Positions 44,555 to 55,973 of a DNA stretch of 64,000 bases are shown here, piece by piece. Location: contig OZ020622.1 of assembly GCA_963971575.1 (NCBI GenBank), positions 19,098,879-19,162,878 on the forward strand. The letters run 5' to 3'. This DNA comes from Liopterus haemorrhoidalis. Taxonomy: Eukaryota > Arthropoda > Insecta > Coleoptera > Dytiscidae. Position numbers and translations under genes: made by a program. Every line of letters starts with the position of its first letter. Position 1 is the first letter of the stretch. The notes beneath the pieces were generated by a model, which searched no databases, was not told the DNA's origin, and saw only the letters and a program-made list of their open reading frames with translations.

Positions 44555-45060
44555 GAAGGTTGGCCACTAACATAGCAATCTTAACCTTGGATGCTGCCGT
44601 CTTGAAAAGATTTATGCTTGACATTCCGAACCACTCTCTCAAGTGCCGCAACCAGAATATTCATCGCCTTCCAGTTGATCTCTTGCCATTTATTTTTCCT
44701 GCCATTATCAACCGTAATAAATGGTATTTATTATTATTCATTACATGGTCGAGATATTCCGACGTCATCTTTTTAATTTGGAACATTAATTGAAGTTTTA
44801 TTCCCATCTTGGTGAGTACTTCTTCGTTCTTCGTTCTGCTGGTCCACTATATGCGCAATATTCTTCTATAAATCCACATTTCGAAGGCAACTATTCTCCT
44901 ACTTAACTCTTTAGTCATTCCAGGCTTCTACACCATACAACACTACTGGAAAGATGTAGCATTTCACTAATCGAAGCTCCAATTCGATTGGTAAGTCGTG
45001 AGATGTTAGTAGTTTCTTCATTTTACCAAAAGCTGACCTTTGAATAATGACCTGTAAAAA
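44555..45060 (-). pseudogene. LINE ORF2 C-terminal part
   Basis: Minus strand: FGKMKKLLTSHDLPIELELR, LVKCYIFPVVLYGVEAWN, then shifted KYHLLRLIMAGKINGKRSTG and FWLRHLREWFGMSS, SKVKIAMLVANL. This order (thumb, YGVE-W, LI-GKI-GKR, REWFG) fits a widespread insect endonuclease-RT LINE. Stops and frameshifts throughout. Confidence 0.82.
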
Positions 45061-45560
45061 CTTCAAAAGTTATAGCCATACGTATTTGTTATAGGTTAAT
45101 TAATCATTCGGCCAACGTGTTAAGACAAAAATTGATGTGAAGTGTGAATTTTCACACATTTCAGGGTTTTGTATGTATTTAATAAGTGTAAGAAGCCAAC
45201 TTGCTGAATGTCTAGGAATATTTGTTCTATAATCACATCAAAATCAACTTTAATTTGCTCCATTTAATGTTTTTAAACAAAATTTCGTCACAATAAAGTT
45301 TAAATGAAAAAATCTCAGCTTTTTTTGCATTTTCTTCGTATTCACGTCTTCATTAAATTAATAAGAAATATATTGATAAATGGCTTCATTTTATTCAATT
45401 TCAGAACCGTATTTCTCACTATTAACAATGTGTTGTTTGATTTGTAAATATTTCACTACTATAAATGATTTATTCCACTTTGATACCTTACAAACAAAAA
45501 ACTAAAGTAATTCAAACAATAGGTTGAATCATGACGTATAATTGTAGGCGTAGCCTACTA
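45060..45560 (-). repeat. dispersed repeat family A, 3' part, reversed
   Basis: Contains CAAAAATTGATGTGAAGTGT, CACACATTTCAGGGTTTTGT, AATGTTTTTAAACAAAATT and CTTTGATACCTTACAAAC in the reverse order of copies 1 and 2. Here the GATACC/TTAC junction is intact, which shows the site without the 8655 long-TIR insertion. Confidence 0.75.
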
Positions 45561-45954
45561 ACACTACATCCTGTATTCTAAACAAGGCATGCCCAATCCG
45601 TAGCTTCCGAGCCACGTGTTGCTTGGTTAACCTTTAAAGGTGGCTCGAGACAAATTTGGCATTTTCCGCATATGTTAGATATAGAACTAAAATACATATG
45701 ACAATATATTTTTATGTCGCCCAAGACGTTGGCCAGTACTTGACAGAAAACTATGTGCATTAATATTAAAAAATAAAACATTAAATAAGTCCTCCGCTCA
45801 GAGACCTGCGGCCATAGATATGAAAGTCACGTGATCAGTAAAATTTCGACCGGTCCTATTATCTCTGTATCAACAGGCACTTATTTTAAGTATTAAATAC
45901 TTGAGGCTGAGTTGACCCTAGAGTTGACTGCACAATGTCCGAAGATGAAAATTC
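45561..45954. other. unassigned
   Basis: CAAGGCATGCCCAATCCGTAGC at 45584 resembles a hAT left end, without a clear partner. Nothing else recognised. Confidence 0.3.
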
Positions 45955-46032
45955 CAATGAAAGTAGAGGGATTCGAACTCGTGTTCTTGCGTTTCGTAGA
46001 CAACCTTTTACCACAGAGCCACAGTAACTCTC
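45955..46032 (-). repeat. tRNA-like SINE fragment
   Basis: The minus strand has TGGCTCTGTGGTAAAAGG (A box-like) and GAGTTCGAATCCC (B box) 40 bp apart. The ends do not pair as an acceptor stem, so it is not a tRNA gene. Confidence 0.6.
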
Positions 46033-46105
46033 AAAATTATACAAATTTATATAAAAATATATTTTTTATTCATTAAATACGTATAAAATTGAAATATTAA
46101 ATATA

Positions 46106-47587
46106 CAGTTACGGTCAAAATAATAAATACACCTAATATAGTAACCTTATTATTTGTACTTCGATCACTAAATAAATTCATATTTTTATTTTAACTGGCA
46201 TAACCAATAAAGCACTTTATGAGCTATTAAATCCATAATATTTATCAAGAAATATTTAGTTTTGTTCAAACTATTGCAAAGATGGGTAAGAATAAGCATT
46301 ATGGTAGTGAAATGAGCAACTTAATTAAAAAATTAAAAATGATGGCAATTCTTTTAGAAGATTTGCTAATATTATGGGTTGCTCTTTGGGAATGGTACAA
46401 AATGTCATCAGTCACTCATTTAAAGAAGAAACCCGGGGTAGACCACACAAAACTTTAAAGAACGAAGATAGACGCTTGGTAAAGGAAGGGAAAAAAATCA
46501 TTTCATGTCATCAACTAATGTACTAACCGAACTACAACTGAATATTTCTGCACAAACCATAGAAGGAGGTTGGTAGAGCATAACTTAAGATAATGTTCGC
46601 CTAGAAAAGTACCATTATTAAAACCAAGACACTTACAAGCCCGTAAGGAATATGCTCAAGAACACATTTACTGGTATGGTGCAGAAGATATTAAAAAATG
46701 GGGAAATATTTCGTTTAGTGACGAAAGTAAATTTATGTTGTTTGGAAATGATGGGAAAAAATTTGTTAAGCGTCCTCCAAACCAGGCGTTTAACCCTAAG
46801 TACGCGAAAAAAAACCGTTTAACATGGAGGAGGTAAGATTTTAGTTTGGAGTTGTTTTTCTTGGTATATTCGTATATGTCCCTTATTTCGCATAGATGAG
46901 ATAATGACGAAAGAAATTTACACCCTAATTTTGGAAACTATTATGCTACCCTATGCGGAATGGGATATGTCACTAATATGGATCTACCAGCAAGATAACG
47001 ACTCTAAACACACGGCTCGTGCAACAAAAACATGGTTCCAGAAAAACAATTTTCAAATTTTACCTTGGCCTGCTCAATTACCCGATTTGAATCCAACAGA
47101 AAATCTTTGGAAACTAGAAAAGGATGGGGTTGAGCAGGAAAAACCAAGGAACAAAAATGCATTATGGACTGCTGTTCAAGAAGCTTGGTACAGCATTCCT
47201 GTAGAGAGCTGTCAACGGCTCATTGAGTCGATACCCAAACGATGTCGGGCCGTTTTGGCAAATAAAAGGCATGCTATTGATTACTAAGATTATAAAAATT
47301 AGTATTATGTAATTAGTAACAGTAAAATGAATAATAAATTTTATATTTGACTAAATTTTCTCGATTGTATTTATTATTTTGACCAACCATTTCAGGTAGT
47401 GTTTTCACAAATATCAAAATATTTCTATCACCATATAATATTTCTTGATAAATATTATGGTTTTAATAGATCATAAAGTGCTTTATTGGTTATGCCAGTT
47501 AGAATAAAAATATAAATTTATTTAGTGTTCCAACTACAAATAATAAGGTTGGTGTATTAGGTGTATTTATTATTTTGACCATAACTG
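46106..47587 (+). mobile_element. Tc1-like element with long inverted repeats
   Basis: Ends CAGTTACGGTCAAAATAATA and its complement, TA flanks at 46104 and 47588. About 170-220 bp of inverted similarity continues inward (AACTGGCATAACCAATAAAG), with an internal direct copy of TTATTTTGACC, the IR/DR arrangement. Length 1482 bp. Confidence 0.93.
46282..47287 (+). pseudogene. Tc1-type (DD34E) transposase, broken
   Basis: Starts MGKNKHYGSEMSNLIKKLK with an HTH region (FANIMGCSLGMVQNVI, TRGRPHK), then several stops, then an open frame 46904-47287: WIYQQDNDSKHTARATKTWF with the second catalytic Asp, LPDLNPTENLWKL with the catalytic Glu 34 residues later, and a C-terminus ending LANKRHAIDY. DD34E spacing is directly countable. 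The first catalytic block (ISFSDESKF-like at about 46715) is visible in another frame. Confidence 0.92.
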
Positions 47588-47599
47588 TATATATAGGTA

Positions 47600-48268
47600 A
47601 AGGTGTCCCAAAATTCATGCAAGAAGAAATTTTGATAGAAAACACAGGTTTTTAATCAAAAATTGTAATTTTTTTATTGATTCATAAAGTATACAGTATA
47701 GGATAGGTCTACAAGGTATTGTATAGGTCTACAAGGATTTGCTGGCACATACGCACTCTTTTGTCGAAGTTTTCCATGACCGTTCTGCATAAATGTGATT
47801 GAATTTCGTTGATACAGCGCTCAATTTTCTCGTTCAAGGCATGGGTGGTCATAGGCTTGTTGGCATAAACCTTAGGCTTCAAAAAACCCCAAAGAAAAAA
47901 GTCCAACGGCGTTAAGTAACATGATCTGGGCGGCCAATTATGATCACCAAAACGAGAAATTACACGACCAGGAAATGAATCATGCAGAATTTGAATTGTT
48001 TCTCGGGCTGTAAGGCATGTGGCACCATCTTGTTGAAACCACATGTCGTCCACAACCATATATTTCAAACTGCTAACTGTAGCTGCCAAACCTTCATTTA
48101 TTTAAAATATTGCTCAACGATGAAAACGCATTGTTGTATCATGAAGCACTCCATTTTTGATAACCCTGAACTGTCAGCTGTCACGCTGTCTTTTTTTTTC
48201 TCGTTGGCAACACTTTACCGCACAAATGGCGCTAAATTTAAATCTTGCGTGAATTTTGGGACACCTTT
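47600..48268 (-). mobile_element. 669-bp DD41D element, internally deleted
   Basis: Ends AAGGTGTCCCAAAATTCATG and its near-complement, TA flanks at 47598 and 48269. Carries only the C-terminal transposase and a scrap of the N-terminus. Its transposase is related to that at 29101 but not identical. Confidence 0.9.
47709..48089 (-). pseudogene. DD41D transposase C-terminal part
   Basis: DMWFQQDGATCLTARETIQI carries the second catalytic Asp and SCYLTPLDFFLWGFLKPKVY the third, again 41 residues apart. The frame runs open to a stop near 47709. The first catalytic Asp is lost in the deletion, so it is inactive. Confidence 0.9.
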
Positions 48269-48310
48269 TATATACAGTGAATTTATTTTATTCTGCAATA
48301 TACCTAGGTA

Positions 48311-48468
48311 CGGTCGCTATGGCGTAGTGGTCAGCTCATTTGACTACCAACCATGGGGGCTCGGGTTCAAATCCCGGTTATGGCATGGAAATTTTCTCAA
48401 ACAAAAATTGTCCTGGCTAATTGCCACAGTAGCAAAGGCCATTAAAAATTTAAAAAATATATATATAT
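48311..48468 (+). repeat. tRNA-derived SINE, copy 1, with TSD
   Basis: A box TGGCGTAGTGG at 48320-48330 and B box GGGTTCAAATCC at 48363-48374; tail ATTAAAAATTTAAAAAATAT plus (AT)n. Flanked by the 13-bp duplication ATATACCTAGGTA (48298-48310 and 48469-48481). The body after the tRNA part (GGCTAATTGCCACAGTAGC) is shared with copy 2. Confidence 0.93.
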
Positions 48469-48569
48469 ATATACCTAGGTATTATCGTTACTATGGTAAT
48501 TGAAATCTAACATCAATGTAAAATTGCGTTTCTTTTAATTTGCAACATAGGCGATTTAACATTGCTGTC

Positions 48570-48738
48570 CTACCGGTCACCATGGCGTAGTGGTTACTGT
48601 AGCGATGCACAAGCTTCTAGACCATGAGGGCTCGGGTTCGAATCCCGGTTATGACATGGATTTTTCAAGAATAAAATGCATCTTCTGGATAATGGCCATA
48701 GTAGCTAAGTCTAAAAATAAAAAAAAATAAAAAAAACG
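48570..48738 (+). repeat. tRNA-derived SINE, copy 2, with TSD
   Basis: A box TGGCGTAGTGG at 48583-48593, B box GGGTTCGAATCC at 48634-48645, A-rich tail. Flanks share TTGCTGTC (48562-48569 and 48739-48746). Same family as copy 1, about 90 bp away. Confidence 0.9.
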
Positions 48739-49629
48739 TTGCTGTCAAAATAATTTTTCGTTACTAGGGAAACCATACATAATAGGAGTAATAATTTCAA
48801 TGTTGCAGGATAAAAAAAAAGACAAACACGACCTTAGCCATAAATACAAAAATCCATAACATTATTAGCCATAATTTAGCCAAGACTTAAAATATAATTA
48901 ATTTTGTCTAAATCACAAAAACTGCAATATTTTCCAAAAACGAAATCTGATCAAAAATTCCTCTAGTACTTTTCCGGTTTAGATCAATATACATTACTTA
49001 GATTTTTTTAAGATTTTGTGTTTAACTCCTTCACGTTAAAGAGTGCGGCGCGGTAACCTTTTAGTACATTTTTGGATAAAATCGTATAAAATAAAAAAAA
49101 TAAAAATGAAAAACTACTTTTGGTTCCTTGATCTACGTGTTAAGATTTTTATTTTTATACCACTTAACGAATTTTAAAAAAATAATCATTTTTATGAGCG
49201 ACACAAAAAAATCGATATTTTTCGAAAAACTAATCTGATCAAAAATTTCTGTTGAACTCTTTCGGTTCCTATCGATGTACATTATGGTGATATTTTTGTT
49301 ATTTTTAGATCAACTCCTCTGGGAAATAAGGTGGGGGACAAAATATTTTAACATATTTTTGACGAAAATCCCATAAATGATTTTTCAAAAATAAAAATTT
49401 GTTTGTTTATCCACGCATTAAGATGTTTCATTTAAAATCCTGCTAAAAATTTAAAAAAATATTAATTTTTTTCCATTAAATACATATTTGTTTATATATA
49501 TTCTGCGGTGCATTTTTTTAATTCTTAAATTTTATATGGGTCAAGGAGTTGTATAAGCATTCCAAATTTCTATTTTCTATATTCAGCTGTTTTGCTACAA
49601 TTTCTACCATACGGACAGACAGTCAGACC

Positions 49630-50076
49630 TAAAGTCACTAGATTATACAAAGTAGCGCAACGGCGGCCATGCTGGGGCTAAAAATGTCGCCAACACAAAT
49701 GATGTTCAGTGATTCCAACATTACAAAAATAAAAAACTAGTTTTTATTTTAAACATTGTAATCACGATTTTATAATCAAAGATGCACTATAACAAAATTG
49801 TGGTACAATTTCAATTATTTTTTTAATTTTTATTAAATAAAATGGATATAATATATAAATTTAAATTAAACTTAACCTTAAATATTCAAACCGCTGACAA
49901 AGAAGGTTATTAAATGAGAGCGAGAGAGGGAGATGTGACAGCGCAGACGTAAACTTAAGAACGTAAAAATTGCTGCTTTAGTTTGTTTAATAGGGGAAGC
50001 AATGTTGCCAATCAAACCCTGGGGTCTGTCGGCTTCTTCAAAGGCTTGCGCTACTTTGTATAATCCAGTGACTTTA
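49630..50076. mobile_element. 447-bp DNA transposon, 8-bp TSD, class unclear
   Basis: Ends TAAAGTCACTAGATTATACA and its near-complement, inverted repeats of about 35 bp, flanked by identical GTCAGACC (49622-49629 and 50077-50084). The ends are not of the usual hAT CAG/TAG-GNG type; P-element or an unusual hAT are possible. Non-coding. Confidence 0.85.
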
Positions 50077-50148
50077 GTCAGACCGACAGATAGACAGACA
50101 GATACACAGGTGACGTTGTAAGGGTTTTTTGGTGGTCATACCTACAAA

Positions 50149-50400
50149 CAGAGCCGTAGCAACGCCTTGGCATCGGGGCAAGTACTAGGGGCGCGAGGTC
50201 TGATGAGGAGCGCCATCGTGTGTGTTTTTCTTTGTTTTTGATCACAAGCGAGAACATTTTTTTCTTTCGAGGAACTTCTATTCTCGGATGGGAAGTGAGG
50301 ATCTTTTTTTGGTCATCACTTGTAATTTCATCTGTCTATTAGAAGGGCGCTATTTTAAGTTAATTTAATATTTGCCAAGGGCGCCGAAAACACGGCTCTG
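50149..50400. mobile_element. 252-bp hAT MITE
   Basis: Ends CAGAGCCGTAGCAACG and AAAACACGGCTCTG, identical 8-bp CCTACAAA (50141-50148 and 50401-50408). Interior has one or two diverged 40-bp units. Confidence 0.93.
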
Positions 50401-50440
50401 CCTACAAAACCCTAAAAATGATCTCCTATTCAAGAAACTT

Positions 50441-50792
50441 TGTTGAAGCTCGCCAAACCTTCCTAATAAAATTCCATTTAATGTTTTTCGACCTAGAAAC
50501 AGTGACATTTAAAACGATGAAAAATAATTAATTTCTTGATACAGCAAATATCTGATCGGTAGGTGTGTGTGCAGGTGCTTTAAAATATACTAACACACTC
50601 ACAACTGGCACGTTCACAAACACACGTACATTCACCTTTACTAAAACACATACATACATATCATACATACATATCAGTGGCGGCTGGTATATAAGAGCTT
50701 CAGAACTGCAACACCCCGAAAAGTAAACGAATTAAACATTATAGACATTTATGAAAATTTTCACTCTCTCTTTCTCTAGATTAAGTTATGAT
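50441..50792. other. unassigned; short ACACATACATAC tract
   Basis: A (CATA)n-like tract at 50640-50672, and CAGTGGCGGCTGGTATATAA at 50677, possibly a lone hAT left end. No coding signal. Confidence 0.35.
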
Positions 50793-51002
50793 CAGAGCCG
50801 CAGTAAGGGGGGGAGGCGTAGGGGGCGACGGCCCTGGGCGCACTAAGGAAAAGGGCGCTGACGGGCTTGACTAAGGGGCGCCATTGGGACCTTTTTTTTT
50901 CTCATCACTTAGATTTTGAGAGGTGAGAACCTTGTTTTTATTTGCTAAGGGCGCTAAAACATGGCTCTGCCTCTTGCGCAAGTTTTCCTTACTGCGGCTC
51001 TG
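50793..51002. mobile_element. 210-bp hAT MITE
   Basis: Ends CAGAGCCGCAGTAAGG and CCTTACTGCGGCTCTG, identical 8-bp GTTATGAT (50785-50792 and 51003-51010). One 40-bp unit inside. The best-preserved member of this family here. Confidence 0.95.
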
Positions 51003-51826
51003 GTTATGATGTACAATGTGCTGCAGACACCGACAGCTCGGACTGTTATGGTAACGCAGCAATTACCATTGAGTGGGGGTAACGGTTGTTTATACACTTT
51101 CAGAGCTGCGGATGTTTGCAGCTAAAACGCGTACAAAAAGGCTGACATTTGATTGGTTGTTCCTAGGTAAGTTTTACACTGCCCAAGTAGTAGTGCTGTC
51201 TCTAGTTTATACTTTACCTCTCATGTCTCAACACCCCAGTCCTGGTGCTATTGTTGAACAGTATAAACAGGCTTTGTTTACTCTCTGTCTTTTTAGGACA
51301 AACTATGATCTAGAGCAGGGTTCGGAAACCTTTTCGCAAAGAAAGGCACCTTTAATGGCTGGCTTATGACGACGGGCACAAAAAAAGTACATATTACTTT
51401 AATGTGAAATTTGACATTGTATCTCTTCAGCTAATTTATTGTTCATGTACTTTCAGTTCTCAGGCAATATTTAGGCAATAGTTCAGAATAATTCATCAGT
51501 CTTAATTTTATTAACTAAATTTATTAATTAACATTATTAATTTTATAATTTCCAATTTCAAATTTCAATCACTAATTTGAAAATAATTTGCAATTTTACC
51601 AACTACATGTCTGGTGAAGGTGTCTGTAGCAGCGGCGGTGAAGGGCAGGGGCGACAGGGGCACAAGTCCAGGTCGCCAAAACAAACACTTAGATATACAT
51701 ATTCTAAGTTTTTATTAAGTTTTTTATTTGTATTTAGATCATAAATATAAATTTTCATTTCTATATCAGTCTTGTACGTATTAAATACAACATTGAATTT
51801 AAAGATGCACACATTTATTGATTAAA

Positions 51827-53557
51827 CTAGATTATTACTCGTCAACAATGACGGATTTATAATATAAAAATTTCAATTGTTTGTATATGTATTTGGTTTT
51901 ATTTTTGATAGTATGTTAATTTCGTCGCCGGTCAGCTAATCACGGGACAGGATATCACCAATTAGCCAATCACGGGATAGGGTGTCACGTGTCAGCCAAT
52001 CAAGAGACAGGTTGTCCCCAGTTAGCCAATCATGAGAACCTTAGGAAAAATTGACGTCATCATGTTACCGACCCTACATACAGACACTTGCTAATATAGT
52101 TATTCATAAACTTTTTATGATTAAAACGATTCATTTTTACTCAGTACATTACATTTATATTATTAAAACTAAAAATAATTTGAAACGTTTATTAAAGCCT
52201 ACAGAACCCTAGACATTTCTGTATGTAATTATATTGGTAGATTCTTAGAGAATAAATCTGCAAAATATTGTTCATATCGGTCGAAGGATATAACAGTGTC
52301 GTAAAGTTTCTTTTTTGTGGCTACGAAACCCTAGATATTTCTATATATAATTATAGTCGTAAATTCTTAGAAAATAAATCTGCAAAATATTGTTCATATC
52401 GGTTCAAGGATACAGGCCTGTCTAAACATTTCTATATGTAATTTTATCCGCAGTTTCTTAGAGAAAAAATCTGCAAAATATTGTTCATATCGGCCAAAGC
52501 ATATAGGAGTATCTAGAGTTTCTTGTTTATGCCTACGAAACCCCAGACATTTCTGTATTTAATTATATTCGTAGATTCTTAGCGAATAAATCTGCAAAAT
52601 ATTATTCATATCGGTTAAAGAATATAGGGTCTTTTGTTTATGCCTATGAAACCCTAGACATTTATGTATGTAATTATATTCGTAGATTCCTAGGAAATAA
52701 ATCTGCAAAATATTGTTTATATCGATCAAAGGATATAGGATTGTCTACAATTTCTTGTTAAAGCTTACGAATCCCTAGACATTTCTGTATGTAATTATAT
52801 TTGTAGATACTTAGAGAATAAATCTGCAAAATACTGTTCATATCGGTCAAAGGATATAGGAGTATCTTAGGGTTTCTTGTTTATGCCCACGAAACCCTAC
52901 ATATTTCTACAAGTTGTTTTATCCGCAGATTTTTAAATAATAAATCTGCAAATTATTTTTCATATCGATCGTAGGATATAGGAATGTTTAGAGTTTCTGG
53001 TTTATGCCTAAGAAACCCTAGACATTTCTGTATGTAATTATATTCGTAGATTCTTAGAGATTAAATCTGCAAAATATTGTTGATATCAGTCAAAGGATAT
53101 AGGAATGTCTATAGTTTCTTGTTTATGCCTACGAAATCCTAGAAATTTCTATATGATATTTTATCCTCAGATTTTTAGAAAATAAATCTGCAAAATATTT
53201 TTTATATCGATCATAGGATATAGGAGTGTCTAGAGTTTCTTGTTTATACCTACGAAACCCTAGACATTTCAATATGTTATTTTATTCGCAGTTTCTTAGA
53301 GAATAAAACTGCAAAATATTGTTGATATCAATCAAAGGATATATAAGTATCTAGAGTTTCTTGTTTATGCCTAGGAAATCCTACACATTTGTATATGTAA
53401 TTATATTCGTAGATTCTTAGAGAATAAATCTGCAAAATACCTGTTATTCAAGAGACCTGAAGAGTCCCCAGTTAGCCAATCACGAGAACCTTAGGAAAAA
53501 TATCGTCACAGTGTTACCCAGATCACTAACACACGCTAACTAATTATATATGTACGA
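51827..53557 (-). mobile_element. Helitron, copy 1
   Basis: Minus strand starts TCGTACATATATAATTAG, preceded by A, and ends with hairpin CCGTCATTGTTGACG, a short spacer and CTAG followed by T: the TC...hairpin...CTRR structure with A|T target of Helitrons. No RepHel gene. It carries CAATCACGAGAACCTTAGGA and CAGTTAGCCAATCA motif series near both ends and a 121-bp array in the middle. Confidence 0.9.
52190..53450. repeat. 121-bp minisatellite, about 10-11 copies
   Basis: Units contain TAAATCTGCAAAATATTGTT, CATATCGGTCAAAGGATATA, TTTATGCCTACGAAACCCTA and GACATTTCTGTATGTAATTA. Spacing of the TCTGCAAA landmark is 120-123 bp with two shorter units (about 90 and 111). Copies are perhaps 80-90 percent alike. 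Confidence 0.95.
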
Positions 53558-54489
53558 TAATAATATTCAGTCTTCTTTTGGACTTCTGCAAAATATATAA
53601 AGTATCATATATGCATATATTTGTATATAAATAACAAAGAAAGTCCATTTTTCAATCTTCTGACTTGTTTGAAAACGCTGTTGCAGAAATAGTGGTTCAG
53701 GAGTTTTCGATTTGTTACTTGTAGTAGTAACCTGTTGGTAGCCTGTTTCTAGTACTAGGGAAAAAAGTTAAAAAAGTATAATGTAAAACAGGCTTTGATT
53801 AATTTAAAAAGAAAAACATCAGGCTTCGTATTTAGAGGTCAAAATAGGATATAAAAATAGTTTGTGCCTCAAAAAGTTCGTATTTCGAGAGGTTTGTAAG
53901 TCGAGGTTCCACTGTATCAGCAAATTTACTTAGCCATAATTAGTATTAGGTTAAAATGTAAAAATATTTAAATTGCAACCATCTAAATCAAAAGAATATG
54001 TTTGAAATAAGATTGCGAGCACCTAACCCTTGCCTTGTAACAAAAGGGCGCAGTTTGGCGGGTTTGCCCCGGGCGCCAAAAGAGCTAGCGCCGGCTCTGG
54101 TCTGTAGTGTTAAAAGGATTTATTAAAAATATTAGGAAAGAATCCATTTCAGAAAATTCCTGAAATCTAGAGCTAACTCTGTCAAATTTTACAAAGCGAA
54201 AAAGGCAAACAATGTAGGAAATGACTTTCTTTAGATTTGTTCAAAATAAAATTATCAGATTATTTGTTTCCTTTTTTATCTCTTTTGTTTCTCCATCAGT
54301 ATGAAATGAACAGTAGATAGACTTCGTTCAACATAAGAAAAACACAGGGTATCATAAATTACGGCCTCAGTTCTGCACGAGAAATCAGTTGATCACACTG
54401 ACGATACCAAATAAACAAAATCATGTGTTTCAAATACATTTTTACTCATTTTAGTACACGATATATCTTGAAACGTACGAGAAATAAAT
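53558..54489. other. hAT-internal stretch, unassigned
   Basis: GGGCGCAGTTTGGCGGGTTTGC through GCGCCGGCTCTGG near 54045-54100 looks like the right end of a CAGAGCCG-type hAT MITE without a clear left end. Otherwise AT-rich. Confidence 0.35.
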
Positions 54490-55410
54490 AATAAAAATTG
54501 ATGTGAAGTGTGATAATTCACACATTTCAGGGTTTCGCAGGAATATAATAAGTGAAGGCGGTATGCTGAGTGTGTACGACAAATTTTACTTCGTAGTAAT
54601 CACGGCAAAATGAACGATATTTTTAAAATAATTTATTGTCTCTTAATTATATAATAAGACTGGTTATTAAATTTACGCTCTTAAAAATTAAATGCAACAT
54701 TTGTCAAAATATAACTAGAATTTTGACAAAATAATTTCAACATAATAAAAATGCAAAAAAAAACAGAAAAAATAAAATTCACTCCGTACTCGAACTCGAA
54801 ACCCTTCGTTTCCAGCGCATTTTAGCTTACGACACCAGTGCTCTAACCCATTACGCTATCGCACGCCTTGCATGTGAGTGTCTTACATTGGTATAACTTT
54901 TGTACTTTGTGAACCAAAAACCACAAAAAACGCGTTATTTTCCGAAAACATAATCTGATCAAAAATTCCTGTTGTACTATTTCGGTTCACACCAATATAC
55001 ATTACTTAGAATTTTTTTAGATTTTTAGTTATGGTTTAAACTGGGCTACAGGGTGTGGGACAAAAATTTTTTTGCACAATTTTGGCAAAAATCGCTTCTA
55101 AATAATTTATTTTACAAAAATAAAAATTTGATCGTTAATCCACGTACCAAGGGCTTTCATTTGATACCCTACTCATAATTTAAAAAAAAATAATTTTGTT
55201 TTCGATGAGCACATATTTGTTTATATTTTTAGGGGGATATATTTTTTAGATGTTTTAGTATTTTTCCTATGTGCGGGTCAAAGAGTTGTATAAGCATGCC
55301 AAAGGTTTAGCTGTTTGGCTACAATTTTTACCGAACAGACAGACAGACAGACAGACGACAAAATGACGGTATAAGGGTTTTTTGGTCATACCTACAAAAC
55401 CCTAAAAATG
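54490..55410 (-). repeat. dispersed repeat family A, reversed copy
   Basis: Blocks AAAAATTGATGTGAAGTGT, ACACATTTCAGGGTTTCG, AATCTGATCAAAAATTCCTG, CAAAGAGTTGTATAAGCATG, a five-unit CAGA tract and CCTACAAAACCCTAAAAATG in reverse order. A tRNA-like segment lies within. Confidence 0.75.
54785..54870 (-). repeat. tRNA-like SINE fragment
   Basis: Minus strand has TAGCGTAATGGGTTAGAGC (A box-like) and GGTTTCGAGTTCGAGTAC (B box-like). The ends do not form a tRNA acceptor stem; different family from 48311. Confidence 0.6.
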
Positions 55411-55973
55411 GAAATAAACAAGCAACATCGCATAATACGCGTAGTCAAAAACAAATCAAAGTATACGCCACTGAAATGTGTTAAACAAACTGTTGATAAC
55501 GTAATGGACGAAATATGGTTTCTGCACATGGGAGCCGCTAACATCTGCCTGTGTTTTTCTTATGTTGAACGAAGTCTAAAGCCTGCTTTATAATAGATAT
55601 GCTATGGATAAATAAGCAAAAAATTACACCACTCTCTTTGTTATGTTTATTACAAACAGGTGTTTTGAAGGGTCAAACCCATTGTTCAATTCTTATGCGT
55701 TATGGAGTTATTATAAACCAGTATTTTTTTATAATAACTCCATAATCCTAGCGTGGTAAACATCTGTCAACGAACTTATTTTATAAAACTCCTTTATTAT
55801 TTTTTTAAATTTAGCAGCGGGCCCCTTAAATGGCTCCGCAGTCACCAGGTCGCTGATCCCTGGTCTAGAGTTACTTAAATATTTTTGCGATCATTTAAAA
55901 TATTGTCCCAGGAAGAATCTACTAAACTTCAACAGCGTGTGCCTTCATTAATTTTAAGAAAGAAGGTTATATC

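Larger units (their letters stand above)
48800..50440 (-). repeat. dispersed repeat family A, reversed copy, split twice
   Basis: Runs CCTTAGCCATAAATACAAAA, GCCATAATTTAGCCAAG, CGAAATCTGATCAAAAATTC, CAAGGAGTTGTATAAGCATT, ACGGACAGACAGTCAGACC, then (after 49630-50076) CAGACAGATACACAGGTGAC and (after 50149-50400) CCTACAAAACCCTAAAAATG. Insertions have clean 8-bp duplications. Confidence 0.8.
51316..55862. mobile_element. hAT element hosting a Helitron and family A
   Basis: Left end CAGGGTTCGGAAACC and right end AGGTCGCTGATCCCTG are diverged inverted repeats; flanks ATCTAGAG (51308-51315) and GTCTAGAG (55863-55870) agree at 7 of 8. Inside are Helitron copy 1, a family A copy and a tRNA-like piece. 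The pairing of ends 4.5 kb apart is inferred. Confidence 0.65.

Noticed and set aside
48311..48390. Functional tRNA gene
   Set aside because: A and B boxes are present but there is no acceptor stem, and target duplications flank the whole unit, so it is a SINE.
52190..53450. CRISPR-like array
   Set aside because: The whole 121-bp unit repeats without unique spacers; it is a minisatellite in a eukaryotic Helitron.
55408..55593. 61-codon plus-strand frame
   Set aside because: No recognisable family; begins within repeat family A's terminal block and is short.
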